Assembly (NCBI RefSeq): GCF_026151205.1 | Contig: NC_087075.1 | Location: forward strand, 6,094,858 to 6,158,857 | DNA from: Bolinopsis microptera | Taxonomy: Eukaryota > Ctenophora > Tentaculata > Lobata > Bolinopsidae | Direction of reading: 5' to 3' | Length of the DNA stretch: 64,000 bases | Shown: one piece after another, positions 51,711 to 63,372 of the stretch | How positions within the stretch are numbered: the first letter of the stretch is position 1 | Layout: the number at the start of each line of letters is the position of its first letter | The notes under the pieces: generated by a model | What the model was told of the DNA's origin: nothing | Seen by the model: the letters and a program-made list of their open reading frames with translations, nothing else | The model's database searches: none | Program-made: the position numbers and the translations under genes

Positions 51711-53101
51711 TTTTAGTTCTGACAAAGCAAGATTTGCCATGATACAGCGACTTTTTATGTCGTCATCGCTGCATAATTTAGACTTTAGAGCCAAGGTACT
51801 AAGGCAGATAGCTGATATTCAGGGCTCTTTCCCCCTAGACGATTTTGGAGCCCGCTGTTTGACAATATTTACACTGACAAAAATTGGTCGACTCTTTTAT
51901 CTTATTCTCTCACATTAAACAACATTAACCAGGTTTTTTTTTTCTTCTAGAAATGACTATAATGTGACTATTGCATTGGATAGAGTTTTCCAATGGCATT
52001 GTTTTCTACCTATCTGACCTATGTTGAGTTTCGCCAAGACTTGACGGGACCATCACATCTTTTGACCACCCCAAAGTCTCACTCGTTGCGCCAACACAGC
52101 AGAGAGTTCGTGAGGAGGGGCCTATATCCCTGATCAGCGGCTTATCCTTTCGTCCACCACAACACTAACTCACACAGTAACTGATGACAATCCTTTCCAA
52201 CTAATGCTCACTGAATTTATCCTCAGCGCTTCTGTTGACACAGCATGGCACCAGGTACTCTCCCTTATTTTTCCCTATTTATTTTGTTATATTACACAAG
52301 CTGAACTGGCTCGAGGGATACCCTTGATTTTTACACGTACCTCATTATTACATCATATCAAGTTTAAGTATGTTAAATTCGATTCTAATCGAAATAAAAT
52401 GGTTAACATTTGCAAGATAGTAACATTTGTTTCACTTCAGGGACGGATCCAGTGATCCACTAACTTTTCCTATCAGAGATCTAGACGGACCTGAAAATAG
52501 CACCTCCTGTAGTTCCCGCCTAAACAGTATCGAAAGATTGATCTAGAAGCTTTGACAGAGTTTTAGCTCTTTATGTCTGCCACATTGACTTTCTGATGAA
52601 TAAAGGAAAAAATCGTAAGCCTTTTACAATATCTAGCGCCAGCCGGCCGCGCGTTATTGACATTGTGTAGACCCTTTGAAATTTTTTAAAGCTTTTAAAA
52701 ACGGCCATTTCTTAGGATCGATGTCCTTAAAGTTAGTTGTTCAGATCATTCAGAGGTTATCGTTTAAAGTTTAGTTCAGTCTAAAAAAGAAATCTGAAAG
52801 AAGGTAAATATCTTAAACCTCAGCTGCTTTTCCTAATATGCGAGATGAGTCTGTCCGACCAAATTTTATTTGGTTAGCCGTCAGGGCAGAAACTCAGAAT
52901 CTCAACGAATCTTTATTTAGTTGCTTATCTTAAAATCTGTTTCAGGTAGGTGATAAGGTGACGTTTGCAGAGCGGCGTCTATTAAATATCATACCTTTAT
53001 GTTTGAAGCTGAGACCGGCGATATTCCCAAGTAATACGGCAGATGAAGACACAAGTTTTAGTAAGGGAGGGCTCCTGCAGAGATCAATTCACGGACGCTA
53101 A
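51711..53101 (+). CDS. putative multi-exon gene, unidentified
   Basis: Candidate exons on the + strand. One opens after TTCTTTTAG (51702-51710) with SDKARFAMIQRLFM, then FRAKVLRQIADIQ and GSFPLDDFGARCL. Another ends at 52254 (CAG|GTACTC) with NPFQLMLTEFILSASVDTAW. The terminal exon opens after TTTCAG (52945) as VGDKVTFAERRLLNIIPLCL and ends SKGGLLQRSIHGR with TAA at 53099-53101. The last two join in phase 0. An intermediate segment at 51951-52110 is open in places, but its junctions are unresolved. No family is recognised. The helical, Leu-rich terminal segments suggest a soluble alpha-helical protein, which is only inference. The last exon is duplicated downstream. Confidence 0.4.
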
Positions 53102-54050
53102 TGTTGCCTTGAATTATAGTATGATAACCGACAGAGTAAGTTTGTATTATATGATTAGTGTTTGTGAAGTTAAGTTGTAAATCAAGTCGGAGGTTTTGTG
53201 ATGTATAAGTATAATGTCTTGATAAATGATTCAAATTTCTGATTGTCTCTAAATAGACTTAGTGAAGACAGATTCTAATAGAAATAAATAGTTGAATAAC
53301 GTATCGACATAACTACGTCATACTCATATCCTCAATAAATGTAATGGATTTGTAGTGTTGTAATTAGTTTAAAACTAAGAATAAGTGTGCAGATGATAAT
53401 ATAGCAATATAATATTGTGCCCAGACCCTCCCAGATCTGCCTTCAGCTCCCTGTCGTAGTCAGGGATTATAAGGAGCTCTATCTACTTATCCCTTTTCAG
53501 GTGACGTTTGCAGAGCGGCGTCTATTGAATATCATACCTTTATGTTTGAAGCTGAGACCGGCGATATTCCCAAGTAATACGGCAGATGAAGACACAAGTT
53601 TTAGTAAGGGAGGGCTCCTGCAGAGATCAATTCACGGACGCTAATGTTGCCTTGAATTATAGTATGATAACCGACAGAGTAAGTTTGTATTATATGATTA
53701 GTGTTTGTGAAGTTAAGTTGTAAATCAAGTCGGAGGTTTTGTGATGTATAAGTATAATGTCTTGATAAATGATTCAAATTTCTGATTGTCTCTAAATAGA
53801 CTTAGTGAAGACAGATTCTAATAGAAATAAATAGTTGAATAACGTATCGACATAACTACGTCATACTCATATCCTCAATAAATGTAATGGATTTGTAGTG
53901 TTGTAATTAGTTTAAGCTAAGTTAAAGTATAAGTGTGCAGATGATAATATAATAGCAATATAATATTGTGCCCAGACCCTCCCAGATCTGCCTTCAGCTC
54001 CCTGTCGTAGTCAGGGATTATAAGGAACTCTATCTACGTATCCCTTTTCA
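52958..54050. repeat. 543-bp tandem duplication containing a terminal exon
   Basis: The unit from GTGACGTTTGCAGAGCGGCG at 52958 is repeated from 53501 with very few differences (for example TATTAAAT or TATTGAAT). Both units carry the full terminal-exon coding sequence, the stop and the 3' region. The unit junction CCCTTTTCAG at 53491-53500 places a good 3' splice site exactly before the second coding copy. Confidence 0.92.
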
Positions 54051-54629
54051 TTCCTGACCCTGATTGTTGTACGTAGCTGTGACTTGTAATCTTCTCGATT
54101 CTCCCAGTTCAATTTCATTTGAACAGCTTCAGGTAGCATTTAAACAACAATTGTTACATGTTTAAATCTGGAAATATTCTTCGATCGTACACTTCTCTAC
54201 ACTGTTTTACACCATACATAAAAAATCAAGAAAACAACAAATTTTGTTGTGCAGCTGGATTGAACGGGTCGGCTCGCTCCGCTCGCCAAGGGCCCCCCAA
54301 AGAAAAATCCTGGCTACGTGCCTGTAGTGGATACTAAGTAAAAAGGCTTCCATGAAAAAAATTGCACATATAATATCTCGGTTCGGGATACTAGCCAAAA
54401 TGACTTCTTTAAAATTGAAATAACTCCAGTTTTTAATATTCAGTTTTTTACTCTTTTTCTGAACTCTAGAATGTGACTGAGGAGTGATTATATTTGTCCT
54501 AGTATACTAATTAGCTAATATAGTAATCGGCTACAGACATATCTACGCCTATGTGGGACGCACACTAAAATTAATGGAAATAATTATCGGACTTTATTAT
54601 TCACGGACCTTAATACCACAGACATTATT

Positions 54630-54770
54630 TTCACGGACATAATTATTCACGCTGAGGTCTTCAGTGTGAAAGTAATGTCCGTGATAATTATGACCAATAA
54701 GGTAGATAACATGCTTGTCCTTGCATTTTAGAGTTCCGTCTAGCACCAGTTCTATGTTGTTGACCATGAT

Positions 54771-54821
<51 letters not shown>

Positions 54822-56004
54822 AATGACTACTTTTGGGGACTTGGGGAATTACGTCAACGATTTTACCCCGAGTCCCCATGATTTTTAGTCCCCAAAAGTC
54901 TCCATTAGTCCCCATTTAGATGATTTTTAGTCCCCAAAAGTCTCCATTAGTCCCCATTTAGATTTATCCTACTCTTATCTTGGACAAAACATCTCGATCG
55001 TATCGTTATTAAACTAACTTGAAAACCATAAATAACTGTCAAAAATTCTGGGGACTTATGGGGACAAATGGTGAATTACGTCAACGAGTTGACCTCTAGT
55101 CCCCATGATTTTTAGTCCCCATTAGTCCCCAAAAGTCTCCATTGGTAGTCATTGGCCCCCCCCCCCCCCCCATGATCTTTTGAGTCCTTGTCAAAGAGGA
55201 CGGGGCAAATTTTGCAGCTAGGTCCATTACACCTCTGTAATTGTCCTACATCAAGGGTTTCCAGTTGTCCCAGTTGTCGATTCTTTTCTAGTGTATTACC
55301 GATTGAAGGGTGTTTCCTAGTGGCAAATACTATCCGTACATCCCCACATAACATTAACCTAGTAGCTTAATGACCAGATTAAGTTCTTAACCAACTTTGT
55401 AAGACTAATGTTATCAAGAGTGTTGTACGGAAAATACGAGGCTCTGTTGTGTCTTATCCTCAGTGTCTCTGGTTGGATTTCCTGGGTTCTCAATAGACCT
55501 CTGTATTGCTTTCGGCTCGATTTCTTCTAGTTTGTCACCGTTGTTGTTGTGTCCGCATCTGGCAAGATCCTCCTTTAGTTCGCCCAGGTCCTCTACACAT
55601 GGTGGGGTTGGAAACTACATATGTATCTGATCTCAAGTAGTTCCTAGCATCTGTTTCCTTTCTAAATAGCTTGTACCAGATCTGATTTTCTGAGTCCAAG
55701 CTCAAGGTAAGGTCTAAAAAGTTAACCTTGATTCTATATGGTTCTGCCAGTTTGATTTAGCCAGTTTGTTCAACAATTCGACAAACATTGTAAATTGTCC
55801 CGCTGTCCCCATCCACACTCCAAATATGTCGTCGATGAATCTCTCCCAAAAGTTTATCAGGGTCGCACTCTTTATCTTTTTGCTAACCTTTTTGAAGAGC
55901 AACCAATGCATAGTAACGTCTGACACTTGTCTGGAGATACAGTTTCCAGTAGTAGGCATGAGGCAGGGAAAATTAGTGTGTGACTGATTTAAGCAGTTGG
56001 TCAC
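54630..56004 (-). pseudogene. Penelope-like retroelement relic (RT end plus GIY-YIG-type region)
   Basis: On the minus strand, 56004-55714 holds the end of a reverse transcriptase with WERFIDDIFGVWMG (the Y-I-D-D active-site motif as FIDD). Next, near 55690-55600, comes NQIWYKLFRKETDARNYL, as in PLE proteins. After frameshifts, 55354-55175 has CNGPSCKICPVLFDKDSK. Across an insertion, TLKCKDKHVIYLIGHNYH matches the start of a GIY-YIG-type endonuclease, though the GIY tyrosine block is degraded. Several stops make it inactive. It is interrupted by the G-tract element at 54772-55170. Confidence 0.78.
54772..55170. mobile_element. small TIR element with homopolymer G/C termini
   Basis: Left: 48 G (54772-54819) then CCAATGACTAC. 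Right: GTAGTCATTGG then about 16 C. The inverted termini continue as AGTCCCCA/TGGGGACT-type blocks. CCATGATC occurs at both outer edges (54764-54771 and 55170-55177), a possible 8-bp target duplication, although the C residues merge with the right tract. Removing the element rejoins the Penelope-like frame (DSK then IMVNN). No coding capacity. Confidence 0.8.
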
Positions 56005-56269
56005 CAGAGTTCAGTTCGAGTACTAATTTTAAGGAAATTAGTGACGTTTTATTGCTAATAAAATTGATTTGAATTCACGTATTTTTGTTGACGTTAACAA
56101 GGCTCATACCTCCCCCTCCTGTCAGCAACCGTCAGCATTTCCAAATACCCTTTTCCCTCGGCTGCTGACGTCATACATGAACGCTCGCTTATGTTAGCTA
56201 TACATTTTGTAACAGCAACATTTACATTGTATTATGTATTATATTGTATTATGTAATTACATTAAATGA

Positions 56270-56770
56270 CGGGTGGGCGACAATTTACCCCCCGACAATT
56301 AACCCCCCGACAATATAATTTAATACAATTAACCCTGACCCTGACCCTGACCCTGACCCTGACCCTGACCCTGACCCTGACCCTGACCCTGATCCAGGAC
56401 CCTGACCTTGACCCTGACCCTGACCCTGACCCTGATCCTGACCCTGACCCTGACCCTGACCCTGACCCTGACCCTGACCCTGACCCTGACCCAGGACCCT
56501 AACCCTGACCACTGACTCTGACCCTGACCCTGACCCTAACCCGATCAATTGACCCAGTGTAATTACATGGGGGTCAATTGTCGTACTAAGTCCTAGATTT
56601 CGCGACAATTGACCCTAGTTTAATTACATAGGTAGGGGGTCAATTGTCGGTGGGTCAATTTTCGGGGGGCCAATTGTCGTACTAAACCCTAGATTTCGCG
56701 ACAATTGACCCCAGTGTAATTACATAGGGGGTCAATTGTCGGGGGGTCAATTCACAATTGTCGCGGTACC
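56270..56770. repeat. TIR-like repeat with (CCCTGA)n core
   Basis: CGACAATTTACCCCCCGACA occurs at the left, and GGGGTCAATTGTCGGGGGGT-type sequence in inverse at the right. The core (about 56332-56495) is about 25 CCCTGA units with a few interruptions. Three ~70-bp direct units with GTAATTACAT..GGGGTCAATTGTCG follow. Looks like a MITE that expanded a microsatellite. Confidence 0.75.
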
Positions 56771-58130
56771 TAAATGACATGTACTTTTTCAGGATCAAGT
56801 CCACCCCGGCGAATGCCGCGGGCTTCGTACGTCGCTCAAAACGCGTAAATTTTATTTTTAGAATTTCCCTAAAACTCATGTTTAGTCAAATTGCGAATGT
56901 TTAGGTTTAAAATTATTTTGTTTTGAAGAAAATTGTTTCATTTATCAAATACCGCAGAGTTTAATTCGATTCAACGTAAGTTGTTCAAGTTATGAGCAAT
57001 TATGAACAAAAAATGGATAATTTACACGCAAAATTTGGTTCAAAATTTTGCTTTAAAATTAACCATAACTTTGGCTATGATTTGAATTTTGAAAATCTAC
57101 AACCAATGTGCCGCGCATAAGGATGTTTTGATTTGCGCAAATTTGAAGATATAGGGATGCTTGGTATTTCGCGTTGGATAATAGAACTCTGTTGCTATGG
57201 ATTCGATTTCAGAGTCCATCTCTTTGCTTCTGCAGTCATTTTTCTTGAATGCGCGTCATTGTTCATTCATTGTAATTGCGCATTGGTCATTGGTAATAGG
57301 TTTACGCTATCTAATTTACTCTCGGCCGATCTTTCGTTTACTGTGGCTATTGATTGTTGCTGCTTACAGCAACTATACTGTGTATATCGAGATGATTGGA
57401 GATAATGCACCATGAAATTGTTTGATATATAAGCATTTATATCTTAAATTAGCTCGAATATGAGATCACAGCCGATATAATAACGATCGTCAGCCCGTCC
57501 GATATTGGAGACTTTGAACGATGGTATGCACTTTATTTTGAATAGCATGCTTTGATTAGATATCCCCATAGTATAAAAATAAAAATACCGTACTTTCAGA
57601 ACAAGTTATTATTATTATTATCATTAAATCTAAAATAGTTAATAATTTAATTAATTATCAACAGGCCCCTTAACGTGGGCAATACGCTTTGAATTATATA
57701 AACAAATTTGAGTATATTTTTCCGAGTTTGCTAATTGTCTCTTTAGATCTGTTTTGGTCTTTTGTGGGAGTTCCCACATCTGCTGGCTGAGAATGCTCAT
57801 CCAAACATACATGATGCTTGACTGCTTTATTGACCCGGGCAGGCACCGGGGGCAGACATCCCAACACCAGTGCGTTGGGACATAGTGTTGGTCTGTTTCA
57901 GGATGTGTTAGATCCCAGAGAAGCCGCCATCTCCTCTTCTGCTTTAGCTCAGCGGCAGTATGAGCCCTGGTTTCCTCCCACATTGGTACCTCTGAAAGTA
58001 CAGAAAGGTGGTGGATTTCGGGGTCCAGGATCCTCCCTCTTTATTCTTTAAGGTGTTATTATTTCTTTGAGATGTTTGTAGAGTCTTTGTTTTCTAGTCT
58101 TTAGTTGGCTAAGTCCTGGAGAGATTCATT
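56770..58130. other. no gene seen
   Basis: AT-rich DNA. Frames at 57133-57415 and 57651-58051 lack family resemblance. The segment at 56801-56825 (ACCCCGGCGAATGCCGCGGG) recurs inverted at about 63960-63984. Confidence 0.5.
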
Positions 58131-58136
58131 CTGTCC

Positions 58137-59500
58137 TCAAAGAAATTCGACTCTCCTAATGAATGCTTTTTGTGTGCTGCTTTTTGTTAACACTTCATCT
58201 AGATAGGAATGTGAGTCTGCCCCACCCAGCTCTTCTTTTAGTTGCAGGTAACTGGTGCATGGGAGAATCGATGAAGCTGTTACAGAAACGGCAGGCCTCA
58301 CCACTGCCACCACCCATGATCTTTTGGATATTTGCAAAAGTGGTGAGCTGCCGTGAATGTAGTCCATTATTCGGCTGTCCAGATTTTTACTTGTGTTGTG
58401 ACCGAATAAAAAGTTGTCTTTGCCTAGGATCAGCCCACTGTTTTTAATCTTTCTAATCACACCGAGTATCTTGATCTCCTTGTTGTTACTGACAGTTCTG
58501 CATTGCAGATTTGTTTTGATGCTGTCAATCCAGATCTTGTTTTTGTAGCTTATTAATTATTTTGTCTGCCTGGGTGTAATAGGCCAGATCCTTGAAATGT
58601 TGCTGCGTTAGGTCAATCAGTCTACTTCCGTGATACTTATTTTCTTTTCAAAGGAAGTACTTTTTCAGTGACATTGTTAAGACATGAAAGCTTGGTATTC
58701 TGCTTTCATCAACTTGGTAGAGGGTAGCTGAAAGATTGTCACCTTGTGTGAGTATTTTGCACATGAATTTAACCGAGAGAGCTTCGAGTTGCACATCCAG
58801 TGGTGGGAGGTGGAGAGCAAGTTTGGTTAATTCCCTTTGTGGGTTCAGGACTGATCCAGATATTTTTAGAATTACTTTATTTCAGAAGCTTTTAAATTGA
58901 TTGAGACACTTGTGAAGTTAAATAGGTGCTGCGTAGAACAGTTTAGTGAGGACCATTGTCTTAAGGAGGAGAGTGAGGCTGTAAACATTTAGACCGTAGT
59001 TGCGATTAGTTGATTTTGTTATAAGACCCCACTTTCTTTTGCATTCTTTAAGTTTTTGAGACGCATGTTTCTTGAAATTGAGGTCTTCATCTACTATTAC
59101 CCCAAGGAGGACCTTCGTGCTTTGAACGTATAAGTTGATGCTTTTCCCATTAATAAACAATTCTGCAGGTTTCTGTCCTTCATTATAGGCTGCAGTTTTC
59201 AAGATTATAGCCTCCGTTTTATTTGTATCACAGTTCACTACTAGCTTGTTCTTGATGCACCACTTGCTGAGGTGGTCAGATACCATCTGCATTTTTTCAT
59301 GGCATCCGGAGATGTTCTCGAAGGAAATCATAAGTGTACCGTCATCAGCAAATTTGTAGCAGCTTAGATATCTTTTTACCTCTTCTGGGGTGTTGTGCGT
59401 CATGTCTGCTATGTAAAGGATAAAGAGGAGACTGGAAAGGTGAGAGTACAGCCCCCTGAGGTAGTCCAAATATTGTACATTTTCTTTTTTCTCCTTTATA
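58137..59500 (-). pseudogene. degraded LINE with FADD reverse transcriptase
   Basis: On the minus strand, 59500-58918 carries TIFGLPQGAVLSP, then a shift of frame at a short insertion (TTTCCAG, about 59435), then LLFILYIADM, CYKFADDGTLMIS and STKVLLGVIVDEDLNFKKHA. This is the second half of an RT and relates to, but is clearly distinct from, the intact LINE at 38.9-43.8 kb. Stops and shifts continue down to about 58137. The 5' part (endonuclease) is absent. Confidence 0.82.
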
Positions 59501-59555
59501 GTTGTTCAATTTTAGACATATCGGTTGAACAGAAAACTTCTCAGCAAATCCTGCC

Positions 59556-59670
59556 CTCGGTCGACCCTTGGTTTATCCTTCTGTATGGCTCTGAAACATG
59601 GACTGTCAGCCAGATCCTCGAGTCGAAAGCGACATCTTTTCGGATGATGATTAATCACTCTACATTCGAC
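59556..59670 (+). pseudogene. LINE post-RT fragment
   Basis: FILLYGSETWTVSQILESKA is the common 'LLYGSETWTLTK..E..L' segment that follows the RT domain in RTE/CR1-type LINE proteins. It is short, on the opposite strand to the neighbouring relic, so from a different insertion. Confidence 0.7.
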
Positions 59671-60185
59671 TGTCATGTGACTTTTTCAACCCGTTCTCTA
59701 GAGTCTAGCTGACCCTGAACAACTATCCGAAACATTAACCCTCTTATCTGATCCTAACCTTAACCCAATCCCTAACAAAACATATTCTCAGGTTGAAGAG
59801 ATAAAAACGGACGAAAACAGCAGATTTGGAACATTTGAAGCACTACCGTTCGCGTTCCCCTGATCAAGTAGGTCTGAAATTAGCATCGGAAAACACGTAG
59901 GCCGGTCACGTGATAAGAACAGATATCATCCAGATAGGGTACAACTAAACATGTCTGTAGAGTGTAGAGTAAACAAAATTAGAGGTGACAATTAAGCCTA
60001 ATTAAGGAAAAAAGAATTGTGTCAGAATTGTGTCCGATTTGGAAACATGCCTTTGTAGCCGCAATTTACAATTATGCCTGGACTGACTTGAAATCGATCT
60101 GGTATGGTCATGGTAGAGGGACATGTGTACTAACATTTCTTAAATGAAAATCTTACTATATTTTCTTGAGTCTTGACACCATTTT

Positions 60186-61695
60186 AGGGTTAGATTAGAC
60201 GGGTTCCTGCTAGTCACTATAATGTGTACACGCTGTCAAATGTGATTAGCTGTACAGTGTACAGTGAACACTGTACATTGTACATTGTACATTGTACATT
60301 GTACATTGTACACTGCACTGTACACTGTACACTTTAATACGAATTTCTCTGATTGCTTGAAAAGTAACAATGTAACAGTGAGAAACAACAGCTAAAATTG
60401 CAGTAGGTAATAGATAATCGCATATGAAAGGAGTTGGCAAGATGCTGCAGAATTATTTGGTATCAATACCAACCGATACCAATCGGTTTCAGCTCATTTT
60501 AGGCAATTCTAGGATAATGTTCATTTTTTGTTCATTTTGTTCATTCTATGAATCATAGAAATATTTCACAGGAAGCTTAAAATGTTAGTACTCTAGTTAC
60601 TGTATCATACCAGTGTAAATCCAACTCTGTTTACGGACATATACAGACAAAAACATGTTTCCAAATCGGACACAAATGTTTCCACGAACTCGGATTCATC
60701 TCCTGAGTTGAGGGTTAGATTATACGGGTTAGATTAGACGGGTTCCTGCTAGTCACTATAATGTGTACTCGCTGTCAAATGTGATTAGCTGTACAGTGTA
60801 CAGTGAACACTGTACATTGTACATTGTACACTGTACACTTTAATACGAATTTCTCTGATTGCTTGAAAAGTAACAATGTAACAGTGAGAAACAACAGCTA
60901 AAATTGCAGTAGGTAATAGATAATCGCATATGAAAGGAGTTGGCAAGATGCTGCAGAATTATTTGGTATCAATACCAACCGATACCAATCGGTTTCAGCT
61001 CATTTTAGGCAATTCTAGGATAATGTTCATTTTTTGTTCATTCTATGAATCATAGAAATATTTCACAGGAAGCTTAAAATGTTAGTACTCTAGTTACTGT
61101 ATCATACCAGTGTAAATCTAACTCTGTTTACGGACATATACAGCCAAAAACATGTTTCCAAATCGGACACAAATGTTTCCACGAACTCGGATTCATCTTC
61201 TGATTTGAGGGTTAGATTATACGGGTTAGATTAGACGGGTTCCTGCTAGTCACTATAATGTGTACTCGCTGTCAATTGTGATTAGCTGTACAGTGTACAG
61301 TGAACACTGTACATTGTACATTGTACATTGTACACTGCACTGTACACTGTACACTTTAATACGAATTTCTCTGATTGCTTGAAAAGTAACAATGTACCAG
61401 TGAGAGACAACAGCTAAAATTGCAGTAGGTAATAGATAATCGCATATGAAAGGAGTTGGCAAGATGCTGCAGAATTATTTGGTATCAATACCAACCGATA
61501 CCAATCGGTTTCAGCTCATTTTAGGCAATTCTAGGATAATGTTCATTTTTTGTTCATTTTGTTCATTCTATGAATCATAGAAATATTTCACAGGAAGCTT
61601 AAAATGTTAGTACTCTAGTTACTGTATCATACCAGTGTAAATCCAACTCTGTTTACGGACATACACAGCCAAAAACATGTTTCCAAAATCGGACA
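60186..61695. repeat. three ~500-540-bp tandem units with TGTACAT core
   Basis: TTAGATTAGACGGGTTCCTG recurs at about 60190, 60730 and 61227, and the following ~470 bp aligns almost without change. Each unit contains a palindromic run built of ATTGTAC/ACTGTAC repeats whose copy number differs between units (five, two and three ATTGTAC). Later landmarks include GGTATCAATACCAACCGATA and CAATCGGTTTCAGCTCATTT. No coding frame. Confidence 0.92.
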
Positions 61696-61699
61696 CACT

Positions 61700-62640
61700 T
61701 TCCGACCAATTTTAAACCGTTCTGAGCATTTTTAGGACAGTATTCATTTTTGTTCATTTTCGTTCATTCCATGAACCTGGATAATTTTAGACATGCAGTG
61801 ATTCCCAAACTTGGTTTGAGTGGTCCTAGGAGTAATATAAACACTTTCCGACCAATTTTAAACCGTTCTGAGCATTTTTAGGACAACATTAATTTTTGTT
61901 CATTTTCGTTCATTCCATGAACCTGGGTAATGTTATTTGAGTTTTGATGGCTCTTAGGCCTAGTTTTTACCTATATCCATCTTAGAAAACCGAATTGAGG
62001 CTTCCCAGCACTTAAATACATCCAATACTTCGATGTCCCAATGTTCCCAAAATGGTTACAAAAATCAAAATTGGAACCACCCTCACATCGGTTCTAGACA
62101 TGCAGTTATTCTCAAACTTGGTTTGAGTGGTCCTAGGACCAATGTAAACACTTTCCGACCCATTTTAAACCATTCTGAGCACTTTAAGAAGAATGTTCAT
62201 TTTCGTTCATTTCTGGTCATTCCATGGGTAATATTATACGACTTTTGATGTCTCCTAGGCCTAGCCTACAGCTATATCCATCTAAGAAAACCGAACTGAG
62301 CCTTCCCAGCACTTAAATACAACCAATACTTCGATGTGCCCATGTTCCAAAAATCTGGATTCTCAGGAGGATTGTTGTCCCAAAATTGGAACATTTTGGA
62401 ACATTGGTAACATCGGTTCTAGACATGCAGTGATTCCCAAACTTGGTTTGAGTTTTAAACCATTCTGAGCACTTTGAGAAGAATGTTCATTTTCGTTCAT
62501 TTCTGGTCATTCCATGGGTAATTTTATACGACTATTGATGGCTCCTAGGCCTAGCTTACGGCTATATCCATCTTAGAAAACCGAACTGAGCCTTCCCAGC
62601 ACTCAAATAGGCCAATACTGCGATGTGCCCATGTTCCAAA
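61700..62640. repeat. irregular tandem repeat, at least four units
   Basis: Blocks CACTTTCCGACC.ATTTTAAA, GTTCATTTTCGTTCATTCCA and GACATGCAGTGATTCCCAAA recur with spacings from about 135 to 310 bp (for example 61706, 61841, 62148 and 62450). Larger units add TCCTAGGCCTAG and CCGAACTGAGCCTTCCCAGC. Confidence 0.8.
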
Positions 62641-63120
62641 TTTATGGATCCATCTACTGGCATCTTCTGGATTCTTCGAGAATTTGATATAATTACAAAC
62701 AAACAAATAGAGTTTTAGCGCAGCGCTGTATTTTTGAGCCGCGCCGCGCCATTTTTGGTGGTAACACGGCGTCTGCAGTACTCTTTTCTTGTGTTTGAAG
62801 TGATATCTCTAATTTGGCACATAGAAATTCACCCAAACTTACACAGATTATCCGTTCTATAACCACCTTACTTTATGGAAAGTTTCAAGAAAATCGTACG
62901 CTAAATCACTGACTATTATAGGAGTATAATTGTATTGTATCAGATTCCATCTTGGAGAAGGTGGTCTCCCGATTCAAAATGAACAACTAGGAGTTTGAGA
63001 TAAGATGTAAGAGGGTCTTTTAAATAATTACTCTATCATTATATTTTAACACAATAGCTATATAATTGTGATCTAAAATTAACTGAGATGGATATACTTA
63101 TTGTTACATTGATATTTCAG

Positions 63121-63189
63121 GACTCGATCGCTGATATTAAAATCGAAGAGTTAGAATTAATTGGGACACGGAACAACTATACTCTTTGA
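63121..63189 (+). CDS. possible terminal exon of an unidentified gene
   Basis: A strong 3' splice site (TTGATATTTCAG, ending 63120) is followed by DSIADIKIEELELIGTRNNY, then T, L and TGA. The 22-residue open stretch ends in a hydrophobic residue. No upstream exon could be joined with confidence; 62940-62985 (SILEKVVSRFKMNN then stop) is a possible alternative ending. Low certainty. Confidence 0.25.
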   Translation, partial: DSIADIKIEELELIGTRNNYTL

Positions 63190-63311
63190 AGCCTGGAAAA
63201 TACGATAGATCTAGTTGAGACTCAACAGTCAATATAAGTTATGTGGGGAGAAAATGAGCTACTGGACCCTCTTAAACAGCGACTTTTTCAAAAAAATGTA
63301 GATGGTCAACG

Positions 63312-63372
63312 GCTGGCATCGAACCAGTCATCTCTGGTTTCGGCCTAGGAAATTAGGCGCTCAAGCTAGTCA
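63312..63372 (-). repeat. tRNA-like SINE head (Pol III A and B boxes)
   Basis: On the minus strand, TAGCTTGAGCG (A-box-like, 63368-63358) is followed 32 nt later by GGTTCGATGCC (B box, 63325-63315). The T-arm stem CTGG/CCAG closes a 7-nt TTCGATG loop. The spacing suits a tRNA-derived SINE promoter. A full cloverleaf with acceptor stem is not apparent, so it is probably not a working tRNA. Confidence 0.45.

Noticed and set aside
54688..54915. Frame with a long proline run
   Set aside because: The proline run is the translated 48-bp G homopolymer at the end of an inserted element.
56266..56608. Frames of Asp-Pro / Gly-Ser / Leu-Thr repeats
   Set aside because: Translations of the (CCCTGA)n microsatellite, not proteins.
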